Below, piece after piece: positions 7,667 through 13,810 of a stretch of DNA of 14,230 bases (within the stretch, counting starts at the first letter, position 1; the number at the start of each line of letters is the position of its first letter). Source of the stretch: Acidobacteriota bacterium (GTDB taxonomy: Bacteria; Acidobacteriota; Terriglobia; UBA7540). The notes under the pieces were generated by a model. It searched no databases, had not been told where the DNA came from, and was given only the letters and a program-made list of their open reading frames with translations. The position numbers and the translations under genes are program-made. The stretch covers positions 1-14,230 of the forward strand of contig JAKAWN010000150.1 in the NCBI GenBank assembly GCA_021827245.1, given 5' to 3'.

Positions 7667-7680
7667 CCTCCTTGCGGAGG
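7667..7680 (-). promoter_or_regulatory. CCTCC-GCAA-GGAGG hairpin between two minus-strand genes
   Basis: On the minus strand the sequence is CCTCC GCAA GGAGG, a five-base-pair stem with a GNRA-type tetraloop. It starts three bases after the stop of the 440-residue gene. The 3' arm is a perfect Shine-Dalgarno core, but the trmJ-like ATG is 27 bases further on, too far for direct use. Confidence 0.35.
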
Positions 7681-7683
7681 AAC

Positions 7684-9006
7684 TCAGTGTTTGGGAGACG
7701 GCTTGGACGAAGACCCACTCGGGGGCTGATTCGGGCTGTCGGGATTAATCGCCTGAACAGCCTTGATCACCGAGGTTGAGCGGAACTGCTTGTAATCCGT
7801 GTAGCGAATGATTTCTTTGATGTGGACAGGACCTTGCGGAAAATACAGCGTGTCATCCGCCAGCGTGAAGGTAGGAAACCAGAACTTTCCGTCGATCTGC
7901 TGCCGCCAGGTCGAAAACCGCGGGAAAAGGTTTTCGCCGTGCTTGTTCCTGATTTCCGGAACCTGCCGGCCCTCTGTTTTGACAATCTGCAGGTCGTGGT
8001 CATCCACCCAGACGACTCCCTGAAAGTATTCTTGATGCTTCTTGATTTTTATTGGCCTGACTGAGAAGACGTAGGTGGTAAGGTAATCCAGCCTAACATG
8101 ACCGAGATATTTGATGTCGTAATCAGGAAGGTCTTGGGTAGTGAGCACGAACGGCTGAGTATTGCGCATGGCGACCAGGTCCTGCTCGGTCATCAAGACT
8201 CCCTTGAGATCACCGGGAGGCGCATAGGTGACTTTTTCGATCCGCTTGCCGTTATTGTCAAACAGGATGTCCCAATCCTGCTGCCACATACCATTAACCT
8301 GGCCATCGGCGTTCAGCGTTTCAACCTTGTTGATCTGACGATAGGTGTAATTGTCCCGGGCCTCTTTGAACATCGTCTCCTTGGCCGCAAAGGCTTGGAT
8401 GATCTTCTGGATTTCCGCTGGACTCGGGTTGCTCAGAATGGGATTCGCTGGTTCCTTCGCCCGCTTCGATCCGGAAGTTAATGGAGGCGGCTGCTCGCTC
8501 TGGGCGGCTTGAGAAGGTCCGTTGGCAAGGCCGGTCATGACCTTGTTGACCTTTTGCTGCACAGCCGAAGACCCCGAATTGGCGGCTTGACTGGTTGCTG
8601 GAGGAGGATTGGAAATGTTCGACACTTGCGGCCCGAAGCCGGGCAACTGAGGCCCTAACGTCGCCCCCGAGTTTGATTCGCCCGTTGGCGTCGCCGCAGT
8701 CTGGCTGGAAGCCTTCGCCGCGCTCACTCGATTGCTCTTGATAATTGCATCGATCAGCGCCTGAGAAGCGCCATCCTTGTGGAATTCCTGGATGAGGTCC
8801 GGCGTCAACTGGAAGTCGACACCCCTCTGCTCCACCAGCGTGATCATCTTTTGCTGCGAAGCGCCACCAATCAAAAGAAGAGTGATGTCGTCTTTGCTCA
8901 GAGGCTGTGCGCCCCATAATGGCAACACAAAGAAGCCAAACAAAACCAATAGAGCGACTATTGGTTTGAAAGAGACTTTCGACCGATGGGCCATCTCGCT
9001 ATCCAT
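7684..9006 (-). CDS. Secreted or outer-membrane protein with C-terminal LolA-like domain
   Basis: This 440-residue exported protein has a signal sequence (basic start, then a hydrophobic run at about 15-32 ending LWGAQ). An N-terminal helical module (PLSKDDITLLL... about 35-92) has the pattern of small repeats of the kind 'residue cannot be placed, GxxxxKMITLVEQRGVDF', which I recall from acidobacterial secreted proteins. A low-complexity linker rich in Ser, Pro, Gln and Ala follows (about 95-185). The beta-rich C-terminal domain (about 190-410) contains YTYRQINKVETL, DWDILFDNNGKR, GVVWVDDHDLQIVKTEG and GKFWFPTF, phrases typical of LolA/outer-membrane lipoprotein-sorting domains. The tail is again Ser/Pro-rich. 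Starts at 9006 or 8991 are both possible. A perfect TATAAT lies at 9194-9189. The role is unknown beyond a probable lipid- or lipoprotein-binding fold. Confidence 0.82.
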   Translation of the reverse strand: MDSEMAHRSKVSFKPIVALLVLFGFFVLPLWGAQPLSKDDITLLLIGGASQQKMITLVEQRGVDFQLTPDLIQEFHKDGASQALIDAIIKSNRVSAAKASSQTAATPTGESNSGATLGPQLPGFGPQVSNISNPPPATSQAANSGSSAVQQKVNKVMTGLANGPSQAAQSEQPPPLTSGSKRAKEPANPILSNPSPAEIQKIIQAFAAKETMFKEARDNYTYRQINKVETLNADGQVNGMWQQDWDILFDNNGKRIEKVTYAPPGDLKGVLMTEQDLVAMRNTQPFVLTTQDLPDYDIKYLGHVRLDYLTTYVFSVRPIKIKKHQEYFQGVVWVDDHDLQIVKTEGRQVPEIRNKHGENLFPRFSTWRQQIDGKFWFPTFTLADDTLYFPQGPVHIKEIIRYTDYKQFRSTSVIKAVQAINPDSPNQPPSGSSSKPSPKH

Positions 9007-9296
9007 GCCTTGTGCCGTTCCTGGACTGACTCCCTCGTCTCCTACGCTTACTTAAATAGAGGACAATCTGAGGCAAAAAGTTGCTCGATTGATTCATCAA
9101 ATCCTGCCCGCCTCGCCTCCAAATCCCTGTTAACCCCCAATTTCTGGTATGCCTCAATCCGCCCGTCGCCATTCTGTTGCCCTTATTAATTATATAGGAG
9201 GCACAGTTCACCACGCGCCCTCACCGGGCCCATTCCTCCTTTTTATCCAGGCGCCAGCCCCGCCGAATTGAATCTTTCAAAATCGGTATTTGTCGT
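9007..9296 (-). other. Intergenic leader of the 440-residue gene
   Basis: This stretch of 290 bases has no gene I can support. On the minus strand it holds a perfect -10 hexamer (9194-9189), a leader of about 175 bases to the ATG at 9006, and an AGGAGG (about 9240-9235) with only a 12-15 codon frame behind it. GCCC/GGGC arms near 9220-9232 form a short hairpin after the 174-residue gene. Confidence 0.4.
9189..9194 (-). promoter_or_regulatory. -10 box TATAAT upstream of the 440-residue gene
   Basis: The minus strand reads CCTATATAATTAATAAGG, a perfect TATAAT in an AT-rich patch unlike its surroundings. No convincing -35 hexamer is found 16-18 bases upstream, so it may need an activator or be fortuitous. 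It would start the transcript near 9183. Confidence 0.45.
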
Positions 9297-9821
9297 TTAC
9301 CTTAGTTCAACCCAGTTCCGGCCCATGTACAGGCGAGCGGTCCTGCCCTTGACAACCACTTCAAGCGGCCGCGGACTCTTGATCTTTGCGTCCCAGCTTG
9401 CCGTACATTCCGAGAGCTTCTGTCCAGCCTGGTTATACAGGATGAATTTTGCAGCATGTACTTCCGAGACTCCTGGCGTCTTCGCAAGCCCGAATCCGTA
9501 ACTGCCGACAGCAAGGCGATGGCCGCACACCTCAAGGCTTCCCTCGGTTATCAGCATCCCGAGATACTTCTCCTGAACCTGCGAACTGTAACCGCTTGTG
9601 TCAAGCAGACCTGTAATGACCCGTGCTCCGGAGGGTGTAATGACAAGGACTGAATTCCGCTTTTGCGTTGGAATTGCATTCTCTTCGAGCACAAAGTCGT
9701 TTGGGACGATCTTATTAAAGGCTTCTCCTTTTTCAACTTTGAAGACACCTTGAGCGCTGGCCGGCTTTGCAGCCATAAGACTCAGCAACACAGATACAGC
9801 AACGACCAGGTAGGATTTCAT
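9297..9821 (-). CDS. Secreted protein of unknown function
   Basis: I do not recognise the family. The 174-residue protein has a clear Sec signal peptide (MKSYLVVAVSVLLSLMAAKP, cleavage probably after ASA at about residue 23). The mature part is beta-rich and small: VEKGEAFNKIVPNDFVLEEN, then SVLVITPSGARVITGLLDTSG, a single Cys in EVCGHRLAVGSYGFGL, and a basic end GRTARLYMGRNWVEL. It lacks transmembrane or catalytic motifs. The start is firm: GAGGAGG lies five to six bases before the ATG at 9821. It is transcribed leftward, 290 bases before the 440-residue gene, and has its own possible promoter at 9885-9858. It is probably periplasmic; a role in stress or metal response cannot be read from the sequence. 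Confidence 0.8.
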   Translation of the reverse strand: MKSYLVVAVSVLLSLMAAKPASAQGVFKVEKGEAFNKIVPNDFVLEENAIPTQKRNSVLVITPSGARVITGLLDTSGYSSQVQEKYLGMLITEGSLEVCGHRLAVGSYGFGLAKTPGVSEVHAAKFILYNQAGQKLSECTASWDAKIKSPRPLEVVVKGRTARLYMGRNWVELR

Positions 9822-9857
9822 ATTTCCCTCCTCAGCAGCTTATCTGGAACGCTAAAT

Positions 9858-9885
9858 ATGCTACACTACCCGATCGCACGGGCAA
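9858..9885 (-). promoter_or_regulatory. Possible promoter of the 174-residue secreted protein
   Basis: On the minus strand TTGCCC (9885-9880) and TAGCAT (9863-9858) are 16 bases apart. Both boxes are partial matches. Position and spacing fit the downstream gene with its strong ribosome-binding site. Confidence 0.3.
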
Positions 9886-10010
9886 AGAGATTCCATTTTG
9901 GCTGAGCCTGGTTTACGCGGGAGGCCCGCAGGGAGCCTGCACCGTTTCTCGCAGCGAATCCCATCACCTGATCATACGTAAGAGGTTAATCTGTCGGACT
10001 TAAGTGCCTT

Positions 10011-10286
10011 ATGGTGAAACGCTGATTATTGTGTTACGCCGTTCTCGGACTTATCACGATACCCTGAAAAGCCCAGGAAAGGGTTGGAAACAGCTCTTCA
10101 CCGGAAACAATACGGATGACTGGGAACACATTGGGGCCAGGGGGTTTCAAGCTTGTCGACGGCATAATGGAATTGTATGGCGGAATGGGGCTCTTGTGGT
10201 ATACCGGCAGGAAGTTCGGCAATTGCAGGATCGGGGGCGTCTACAGGATAAGAGATGATGAAGTCCCCGCGCTTCCACAGCAGTAA
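10011..10286 (+). pseudogene. Broken DUF1080 (3-keto-disaccharide hydrolase-like) gene
   Basis: The original protein can be read across three pieces. Frame A from ATG 10011 gives MVKR, a TGA (10023-10025), LLCYAVLGLITIP, a TGA (10065-10067) and KAQE, a signal peptide apart from the stops. Near 10077-10085 the reading moves to a second frame, GWKQLFTGNNTDDWEHIG, the typical DUF1080 opening (GW-LF-G--DW). In the five-G tract at 10140-10144 it moves back by +1 to GFKLVDGIMELYGG, MGLLWYTGRKFGN and VYRIRDDE, again DUF1080-like, ending at TAA 10284-10286. Only about 80 residues of a domain usually near 200 remain, so the C-terminal half is also missing. It ends 13 bases before the sugar-isomerase start, the arrangement seen for intact DUF1080/isomerase pairs. 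An alternative reading from GTG 10004 gives an open frame of 84 codons but lacks the signal peptide. Sequencing error could explain one frameshift but hardly all four lesions. Confidence 0.78.
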
Positions 10287-10299
10287 TCTGGAGGACGAA

Positions 10300-11232
10300 A
10301 TGGAAGGGAAATTCACAAGGAGAGGTTTCTTGCAGTCCCCCGGAGCAGCAGCATACGCCGGGGATGGGATGGGTTTGCCGTTCCAGGTTGAGGCAGTTCA
10401 GAAAGGTGCCAGCCATGAGAATGCGAAGTCCATGGCCAGAATGTTCCCCGGCTGCTGTGCATACTCCTTCTTGGAAGACCTGAAGAGCGGCCAAATGACC
10501 ATGCAGGGTTTTATCCGCGAGGTCGTCAAGATGGGCTCAGTGGGGGCGGATATGACGGTCTACTGGTTCAAGTCTACGGACCCCACCTATCTGGACGACC
10601 TTCGGCATCTCGCATTTAAGAGTGGAGTGCCGTTTTCAGGCGCGGCTTGCGGATCGAGCATGGTTCAGCCCAGCGCAGCAGAGCGGCGCCAGGTTCTGGC
10701 TGATATCAAGAAGTGGGTGGATGTTACGGACCGCCTGGGCGCATCACACCTGCGCGTTTTCGCCGGCGAGCTACCTCCCGGCGCAACAGTGAAGCAAGCG
10801 ACTGATTGGGTGGTTGAAACCATGAAGCCTGCCTGCGAATATTCGGGGAAAAAGGGGATCATGCTCGGGATTGAGGATCACGGCGGCGTCACGCAGCGGG
10901 CTGACGTTTGCCTGGAAATCATGCGCCGAGTGGATTCTCCGTACGCAGGGATCAACCTCGACATCACCCACTTCATTCCGACTGCCAGCGAGGACGCCTA
11001 CGCCCAAATCAAAGCGTGCATTCCTTATGCCACCCACACTCATATTCGCGACCACTTTGATGATGGCACGCCGATTGACATGGATCGCGTTTGGAGAATG
11101 TTCAGGGATGGCGGCTACAATGGCTTTATGTCAGCCGAATATGAAGGAAAAGAACCTCCCTTGATAGGTGTCCCCACGCTGGTGGACAAAATTAAGGCGC
11201 TCTGCCGGAAATACTCCGGTGCCTATGTCTAG
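10300..11232 (+). CDS. Sugar phosphate isomerase/epimerase-like TIM-barrel protein, Tat signal
   Basis: This 310-residue protein belongs to the xylose isomerase-like TIM-barrel superfamily (PF01261). It starts with a twin-arginine motif TRRGFLQ (residues 5-11), suggesting export in folded form. The hydrophobic stretch behind it (SPGAAAYAGDGMGLP) is poor, with Pro, Tyr and Asp, so export may be weak. Likely metal ligands are in order: Glu in GIEDHGG, Asp in NLDITHF, His in THTHIRDHF and Glu in SAEYEGKE. The ATG at 10300 is fixed by GGAGGA at 10290-10295; a frame start at 10255 is upstream of this site and disfavoured. The neighbouring DUF1080 remnant supports a role in oxidised or keto-sugar breakdown in the periplasm. 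Exact substrate is unknown. Confidence 0.87.
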   Translation: MEGKFTRRGFLQSPGAAAYAGDGMGLPFQVEAVQKGASHENAKSMARMFPGCCAYSFLEDLKSGQMTMQGFIREVVKMGSVGADMTVYWFKSTDPTYLDDLRHLAFKSGVPFSGAACGSSMVQPSAAERRQVLADIKKWVDVTDRLGASHLRVFAGELPPGATVKQATDWVVETMKPACEYSGKKGIMLGIEDHGGVTQRADVCLEIMRRVDSPYAGINLDITHFIPTASEDAYAQIKACIPYATHTHIRDHFDDGTPIDMDRVWRMFRDGGYNGFMSAEYEGKEPPLIGVPTLVDKIKALCRKYSGAYV

Positions 11233-11260
11233 CGTTTAGGTGCCATTGCCCAACGCGCAA

Positions 11261-11289
11261 TTGAAAACATCAGGGGGCTTGGCTATATT
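11261..11289 (+). promoter_or_regulatory. Sigma70-type promoter before the FmdB gene
   Basis: TTGAAA (11261-11266) and TATATT (11284-11289) are exactly 17 bases apart, each five of six to consensus. A start near 11296 would fall within the GAGGAGG ribosome-binding site (11294-11300), 11 bases before the ATG. Either the transcript is very short-leadered or the match is fortuitous. Confidence 0.45.
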
Positions 11290-11306
11290 GGTTGAGGAGG
11301 ACAAGG

Positions 11307-11525
11307 ATGCCTATTTTCGAGTATCAGTGCCGGGATTGCGGATCGAAATTCGAACAGATTTCATACTCATCAAATGCTGAGATATTATGCAAGAACTGCT
11401 CAAGCCCCCAGGTCGAGAAGTTGCTGTCAGTTTTTGCCGTTTCAGGGAGCGCTCACGAAGGACTGTCAAACGAATCCGGACCCTGTCCCTGCGGAGCGCC
11501 TCGGCGCGGAATGTGCGGTGAATAG
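11307..11525 (+). CDS. FmdB family zinc ribbon protein
   Basis: This is a 72-residue protein of the FmdB/CxxC_CxxC_SSSS putative regulatory family. It opens with the signature MPIFEYQCRDCGSKFEQI, then a second CxxC (LCKNCSS), so that C8, C11, C28 and C31 could bind one zinc. The tail carries further cysteines (CPCGAPRRGMCGE), common in this family. The ATG at 11307 is set by GAGGAGG (11294-11300) six bases upstream; a TTG at 11292 lies inside that site's context and is disfavoured. The family was named from a formamidase operon but its function is not settled; it probably acts in the cytoplasm. It lies 74 bases after the isomerase and may have its own promoter. Confidence 0.9.
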   Translation: MPIFEYQCRDCGSKFEQISYSSNAEILCKNCSSPQVEKLLSVFAVSGSAHEGLSNESGPCPCGAPRRGMCGE

Positions 11526-11769
11526 TAAAGAGACGGACTCGGTGTCGGCCTCACGATTTTCAATTCCTTCCCCTTAGTTTGTTATATTCTTGAACCGGCA
11601 AAAGATAAGGCTTTGAGGTTTCTCTTTGAGGGGTCAACGGAATCCTCTTGCTTCATGGCGATGGCCCGGGTGCCCTGGCCCAGGATTATTGATTCAGCTT
11701 CAGGTCACCTGCAGTACCCCCAGTTTCTTTTCACCGCCTCGGGCCAGCAAGAATCCGTCGTGAGGATCA
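11526..11769 (+). other. Gap between FmdB and acetyltransferase genes
   Basis: No gene is supported. It contains TATATT at 11583-11588, a possible -10 box without a good -35 element, and CCTGG-C-CCAGG near 11672-11682. It probably holds the promoter of the acetyltransferase operon. Confidence 0.3.
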
Positions 11770-12594
11770 ATGCTGAGAGTCAGGATAAAGTCCCTGAAGG
11801 AACCCGAAGAGTTCAGGGAGTCCGAACGCCTGCAGAAATCTATTTGGGGAGGCCTGAGCGTTTCTGCTGAGACGATGCTGGTGACGCAGAAGTTCGGCGG
11901 AGCAGTACTCGGTGCGTTCGTTAGCAAGAGACTCGTCGGTTTCATTTACGCTTTCATGGCCCGCCGCGGAGGCAGGACCATTCACTGGTCACACCTGATG
12001 GGGGTCCTGCCGCCTTTCCGCAGCCAAGGCCTGGGTTTCCGCCTGAAACTCGCTCACCGTGATCTCGCGCTTCGCCAGGGAATTCGGTCCATCTGCTGGA
12101 CCTTCGATCCGCTCCAAAGCCGAAATGCCAGCCTGAACCTGAGTAGGCTGGGCGCTCGCGTGGAAGAATACGTTGTGGACTGCTACGGCCGTTTCCCCAG
12201 CAAGATCGAGCGAGGACTTGAAAGCGACAGGTTTATTGTAAACTGGCGGATAGCGTCAGAGAGTGTGGAGCGCTGTCTCACAACTGGGAAACCTGAAGTA
12301 AGAATTCCGGATGCGCCCAGAGTCAATCTCACCGGCCGCAACGACAGCAGATTCCTTGTGAACCGGAAGATAGACCTTGGCCACAATGCCCCTCAATTGC
12401 TGGTGGAGATTCCTGCCGATACGGACGTAATGCGTGCAGAGAATCTGGCGCTGGCAGAACGCTGGCGTTTTCAAACGCGAAAGATCTTTCTTCATTGCCT
12501 TTCGACAGATTACCGCGTGGAGAGATTCCTCACCGACGATGCGGACCCGGCTGGTCCGCGTTGTTTCTATCTGCTACGCCGCAGAAAAAGTTGA
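11770..12594 (+). CDS. GNAT superfamily acetyltransferase-like protein, COG3375 type
   Basis: This 274-residue protein matches the COG3375 group of predicted GNAT acetyltransferases. The N-terminal GNAT-like core includes LQKSIWGG, the substrate-side strand FGGAVLGAFVSKRLVGFIYAF, and the acetyl-CoA region SHLMGVLPPFRSQGLGFRLKLAHRDLALRQGI, with LGV-PxxR-xGxG in the expected order. WTFDPLQSRNASLNLSRLGA follows, a hallmark of this group. The C-terminal 100 residues (LLVEIPADTD... RVERFLTDD) form a second region without known catalytic motif. The ATG at 11770 has GAGG (11762-11765) four bases upstream. It precedes the PLD-like gene by 98 bases. It is probably a cytoplasmic acyltransferase; substrate unknown. 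Confidence 0.86.
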   Translation: MLRVRIKSLKEPEEFRESERLQKSIWGGLSVSAETMLVTQKFGGAVLGAFVSKRLVGFIYAFMARRGGRTIHWSHLMGVLPPFRSQGLGFRLKLAHRDLALRQGIRSICWTFDPLQSRNASLNLSRLGARVEEYVVDCYGRFPSKIERGLESDRFIVNWRIASESVERCLTTGKPEVRIPDAPRVNLTGRNDSRFLVNRKIDLGHNAPQLLVEIPADTDVMRAENLALAERWRFQTRKIFLHCLSTDYRVERFLTDDADPAGPRCFYLLRRRKS

Positions 12595-12665
12595 GGCATC
12601 AGCATTTGGGGCACTGCGTTGAATCCGTGGAGAGAGGTCATCTACGTGCCATCCTTGAATCCGGC

Positions 12666-12689
12666 CTCCTAAACAAAATAAAATAGGAG
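12666..12689 (+). promoter_or_regulatory. Hairpin covering the ribosome-binding site of the PLD-like gene
   Basis: CTCCTA (12666-12671) pairs perfectly with TAGGAG (12684-12689), leaving an A-rich loop of 12 bases. TAGGAG is the only Shine-Dalgarno-like sequence before the ATG at 12693. Translation would depend on opening this six-pair stem. Confidence 0.45.
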
Positions 12690-12692
12690 TCT

Positions 12693-13163
12693 ATGCGGGG
12701 ATCGGGAAATCAGACCTTATTTACCTCGGAAGGTTCCGTCAGCGGAGCGATCGAGCGATTCCTCCAAGAAGCTCGTGCAACCGTCGATGCTGCCATGTAC
12801 CGGATTACAAATCCTCGGCTTGCCCGGGCCCTCGGGCAGGCACAGGATCGAGGACTTCGCGTGCGCCTTTTGGTCGACCGGAATAAATACGAGGAAACAG
12901 CGGTCACGCGCAAACTCCTTGCCGAAAACCCGGTTCCCTTTCGCGCCATTTATGGGCAAACGGGAAAGGGATCTAAATTGCACCATAAGTTTGTTCTTCT
13001 GGACCGTCGGATCGTGCTGACCGGGAGCTATAATTGGACGGTTGAATCGGAAGAGCAGAATTACGATCACATGCTGATCATCAGGGATCCAGAGCTTGTT
13101 CTGGCTTATCAGCGAGAGTTTGAGCGGCTCTGGCCCTCTGAATGCGATCGTTCGGAGAACTGA
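12693..13163 (+). CDS. Single-HKD phospholipase D-like protein (nuclease or lipase)
   Basis: This 156-residue protein has one complete HKD motif: His97, Lys99 and Asp104 in LHHKFVLLD, followed by GSYNWT (111-116) and an EEQNYDH segment, as in bacterial Nuc-type endonucleases and mitochondrial PLD6. One copy per chain means a homodimer forms the active site. Upstream, VDAAMYRITNPRLARAL and LRVRLLVDRNK match the first strands of the fold. No signal peptide is seen, so it is probably cytoplasmic. ATG 12693 lies three bases after AGGAG (12685-12689), slightly short spacing, inside a possible hairpin. SixA follows after 41 bases. Nuclease or phosphodiesterase activity is likely by family; substrate not known. 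Confidence 0.88.
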   Translation: MRGSGNQTLFTSEGSVSGAIERFLQEARATVDAAMYRITNPRLARALGQAQDRGLRVRLLVDRNKYEETAVTRKLLAENPVPFRAIYGQTGKGSKLHHKFVLLDRRIVLTGSYNWTVESEEQNYDHMLIIRDPELVLAYQREFERLWPSECDRSEN

Positions 13164-13204
13164 ACCAAGTCGCGGGAATTCAATCGCTGGCCGACGAGGA
13201 AATC

Positions 13205-13747
13205 ATGCCTCCTTCCGACAACGTTACTGGAAACAAAGCAATTCAAGGTTATCAACTCTACGTGATGCGGCACGGAATTGCCGTGGCGCGCGGCGACCCC
13301 AATTTCCCTGACGACAGCAAGCGTCCTCTGACGCCTGCGGGCAAGAAGAAGTTGAAGGACATTGCAAAGGGTTTGTTCCGACTTGGGCTTTGCGTGGATT
13401 CGGTGATCAGCAGCCCGCTGATTCGAGCCGCCGAGACCGGGGCGATCGTTGCTGAAGTTCTCAGCCCGGGCATCGAGGTGGAGTCTTCGGATTACCTGTT
13501 GCCTGGCGGATCACTGCAGGCTCTGGTGACTTGGCTGGGCAAGCAGGAGGCTCACCGCAGTGTCCTGGTGGTGGGTCACGAGCCCGATCTCAGTGAAGGC
13601 GTGGCCAGATTAATCGGCAACGCTCGTGCCAGTTTTCAGTTCAAGAAAGGCGGATGTTGCCGGATCGATTTCGAGAAATTTCCTCCCCGCCCTCCCGGTA
13701 AACTCGTGTGGTGGCTCACACCCCGGGTGATGCGAAAGATCGGATAG
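13205..13747 (+). CDS. sixA: Phosphohistidine phosphatase SixA (histidine phosphatase family)
   Basis: This 180-residue protein has the histidine phosphatase signature YVMRHGIA (Arg22, His23, Gly24), the SixA-like stretch RPLTPAGKKKLKDIAKGL, SSPLIRAAETGAIVAEVL with the pocket Arg, and the second active-site His in VVGHEPDLSEGVARLIG. SixA removes phosphate from His residues of phosphotransfer domains; related enzymes act on small phosphates. It lacks a signal peptide and is cytoplasmic. ATG 13205 is chosen because GAGGAA (13196-13201) lies just upstream. An earlier in-frame ATG at 13142, overlapping the PLD-like gene, has no such site. It is probably co-transcribed with the PLD-like gene. The family call is firm; the natural substrate in this host is open. 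Confidence 0.9.
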   Translation: MPPSDNVTGNKAIQGYQLYVMRHGIAVARGDPNFPDDSKRPLTPAGKKKLKDIAKGLFRLGLCVDSVISSPLIRAAETGAIVAEVLSPGIEVESSDYLLPGGSLQALVTWLGKQEAHRSVLVVGHEPDLSEGVARLIGNARASFQFKKGGCCRIDFEKFPPRPPGKLVWWLTPRVMRKIG

Positions 13748-13756
13748 CAGAGTTTT

Positions 13757-13794
13757 CCCGGCTCGTACGCACCGGTTCGATCGCCCGAGCCGGG
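13757..13794. terminator. Strong inverted repeat between convergent genes
   Basis: CCCGGCTCG (13757-13765) is the perfect reverse complement of CGAGCCGGG (13786-13794), with a 20-base loop. It occupies most of the 63-base gap between the ends of sixA and the peroxidase gene. No T-run follows on either strand, so a bidirectional transcript-end hairpin is likely but not a textbook intrinsic terminator. Confidence 0.5.
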
Positions 13795-13810
13795 CCCTGT
13801 CCGACGACGC

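Noticed and set aside
8321..8917. Open frame of 198 codons on the minus strand overlapping the 440-residue gene in another frame.
   Set aside because: Composition is Gln/Arg/Ser-rich without motifs, and the overlapping frame has a signal peptide and a domain pattern.
9194..9240. Small minus-strand frame of 12-15 codons behind AGGAGG.
   Set aside because: The ATG is too close to the AGGAGG, the GTG alternative gives 12 codons, and the frame ends in the -10 box of the next gene. No support for translation.
9917..9929. GCGGG-AGG-CCCGC hairpin between divergent genes.
   Set aside because: The stem is five pairs with a three-base loop and no T-run, in a region where no transcript is expected to end.
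10023..10067. Two TGA codons in the DUF1080 signal peptide, as if TGA meant tryptophan.
   Set aside because: Two frameshifts and a missing half-domain accompany them, and several intact genes in the window end in TGA (242-1345, 12693-13163), so decay explains it better than a changed code.
12619..12664. Direct repeat TTGAATCCG at 12619-12627 and 12655-12663.
   Set aside because: Nine bases twice in a short gap is plausible by chance; there are no flanking features of an insertion or attachment site.
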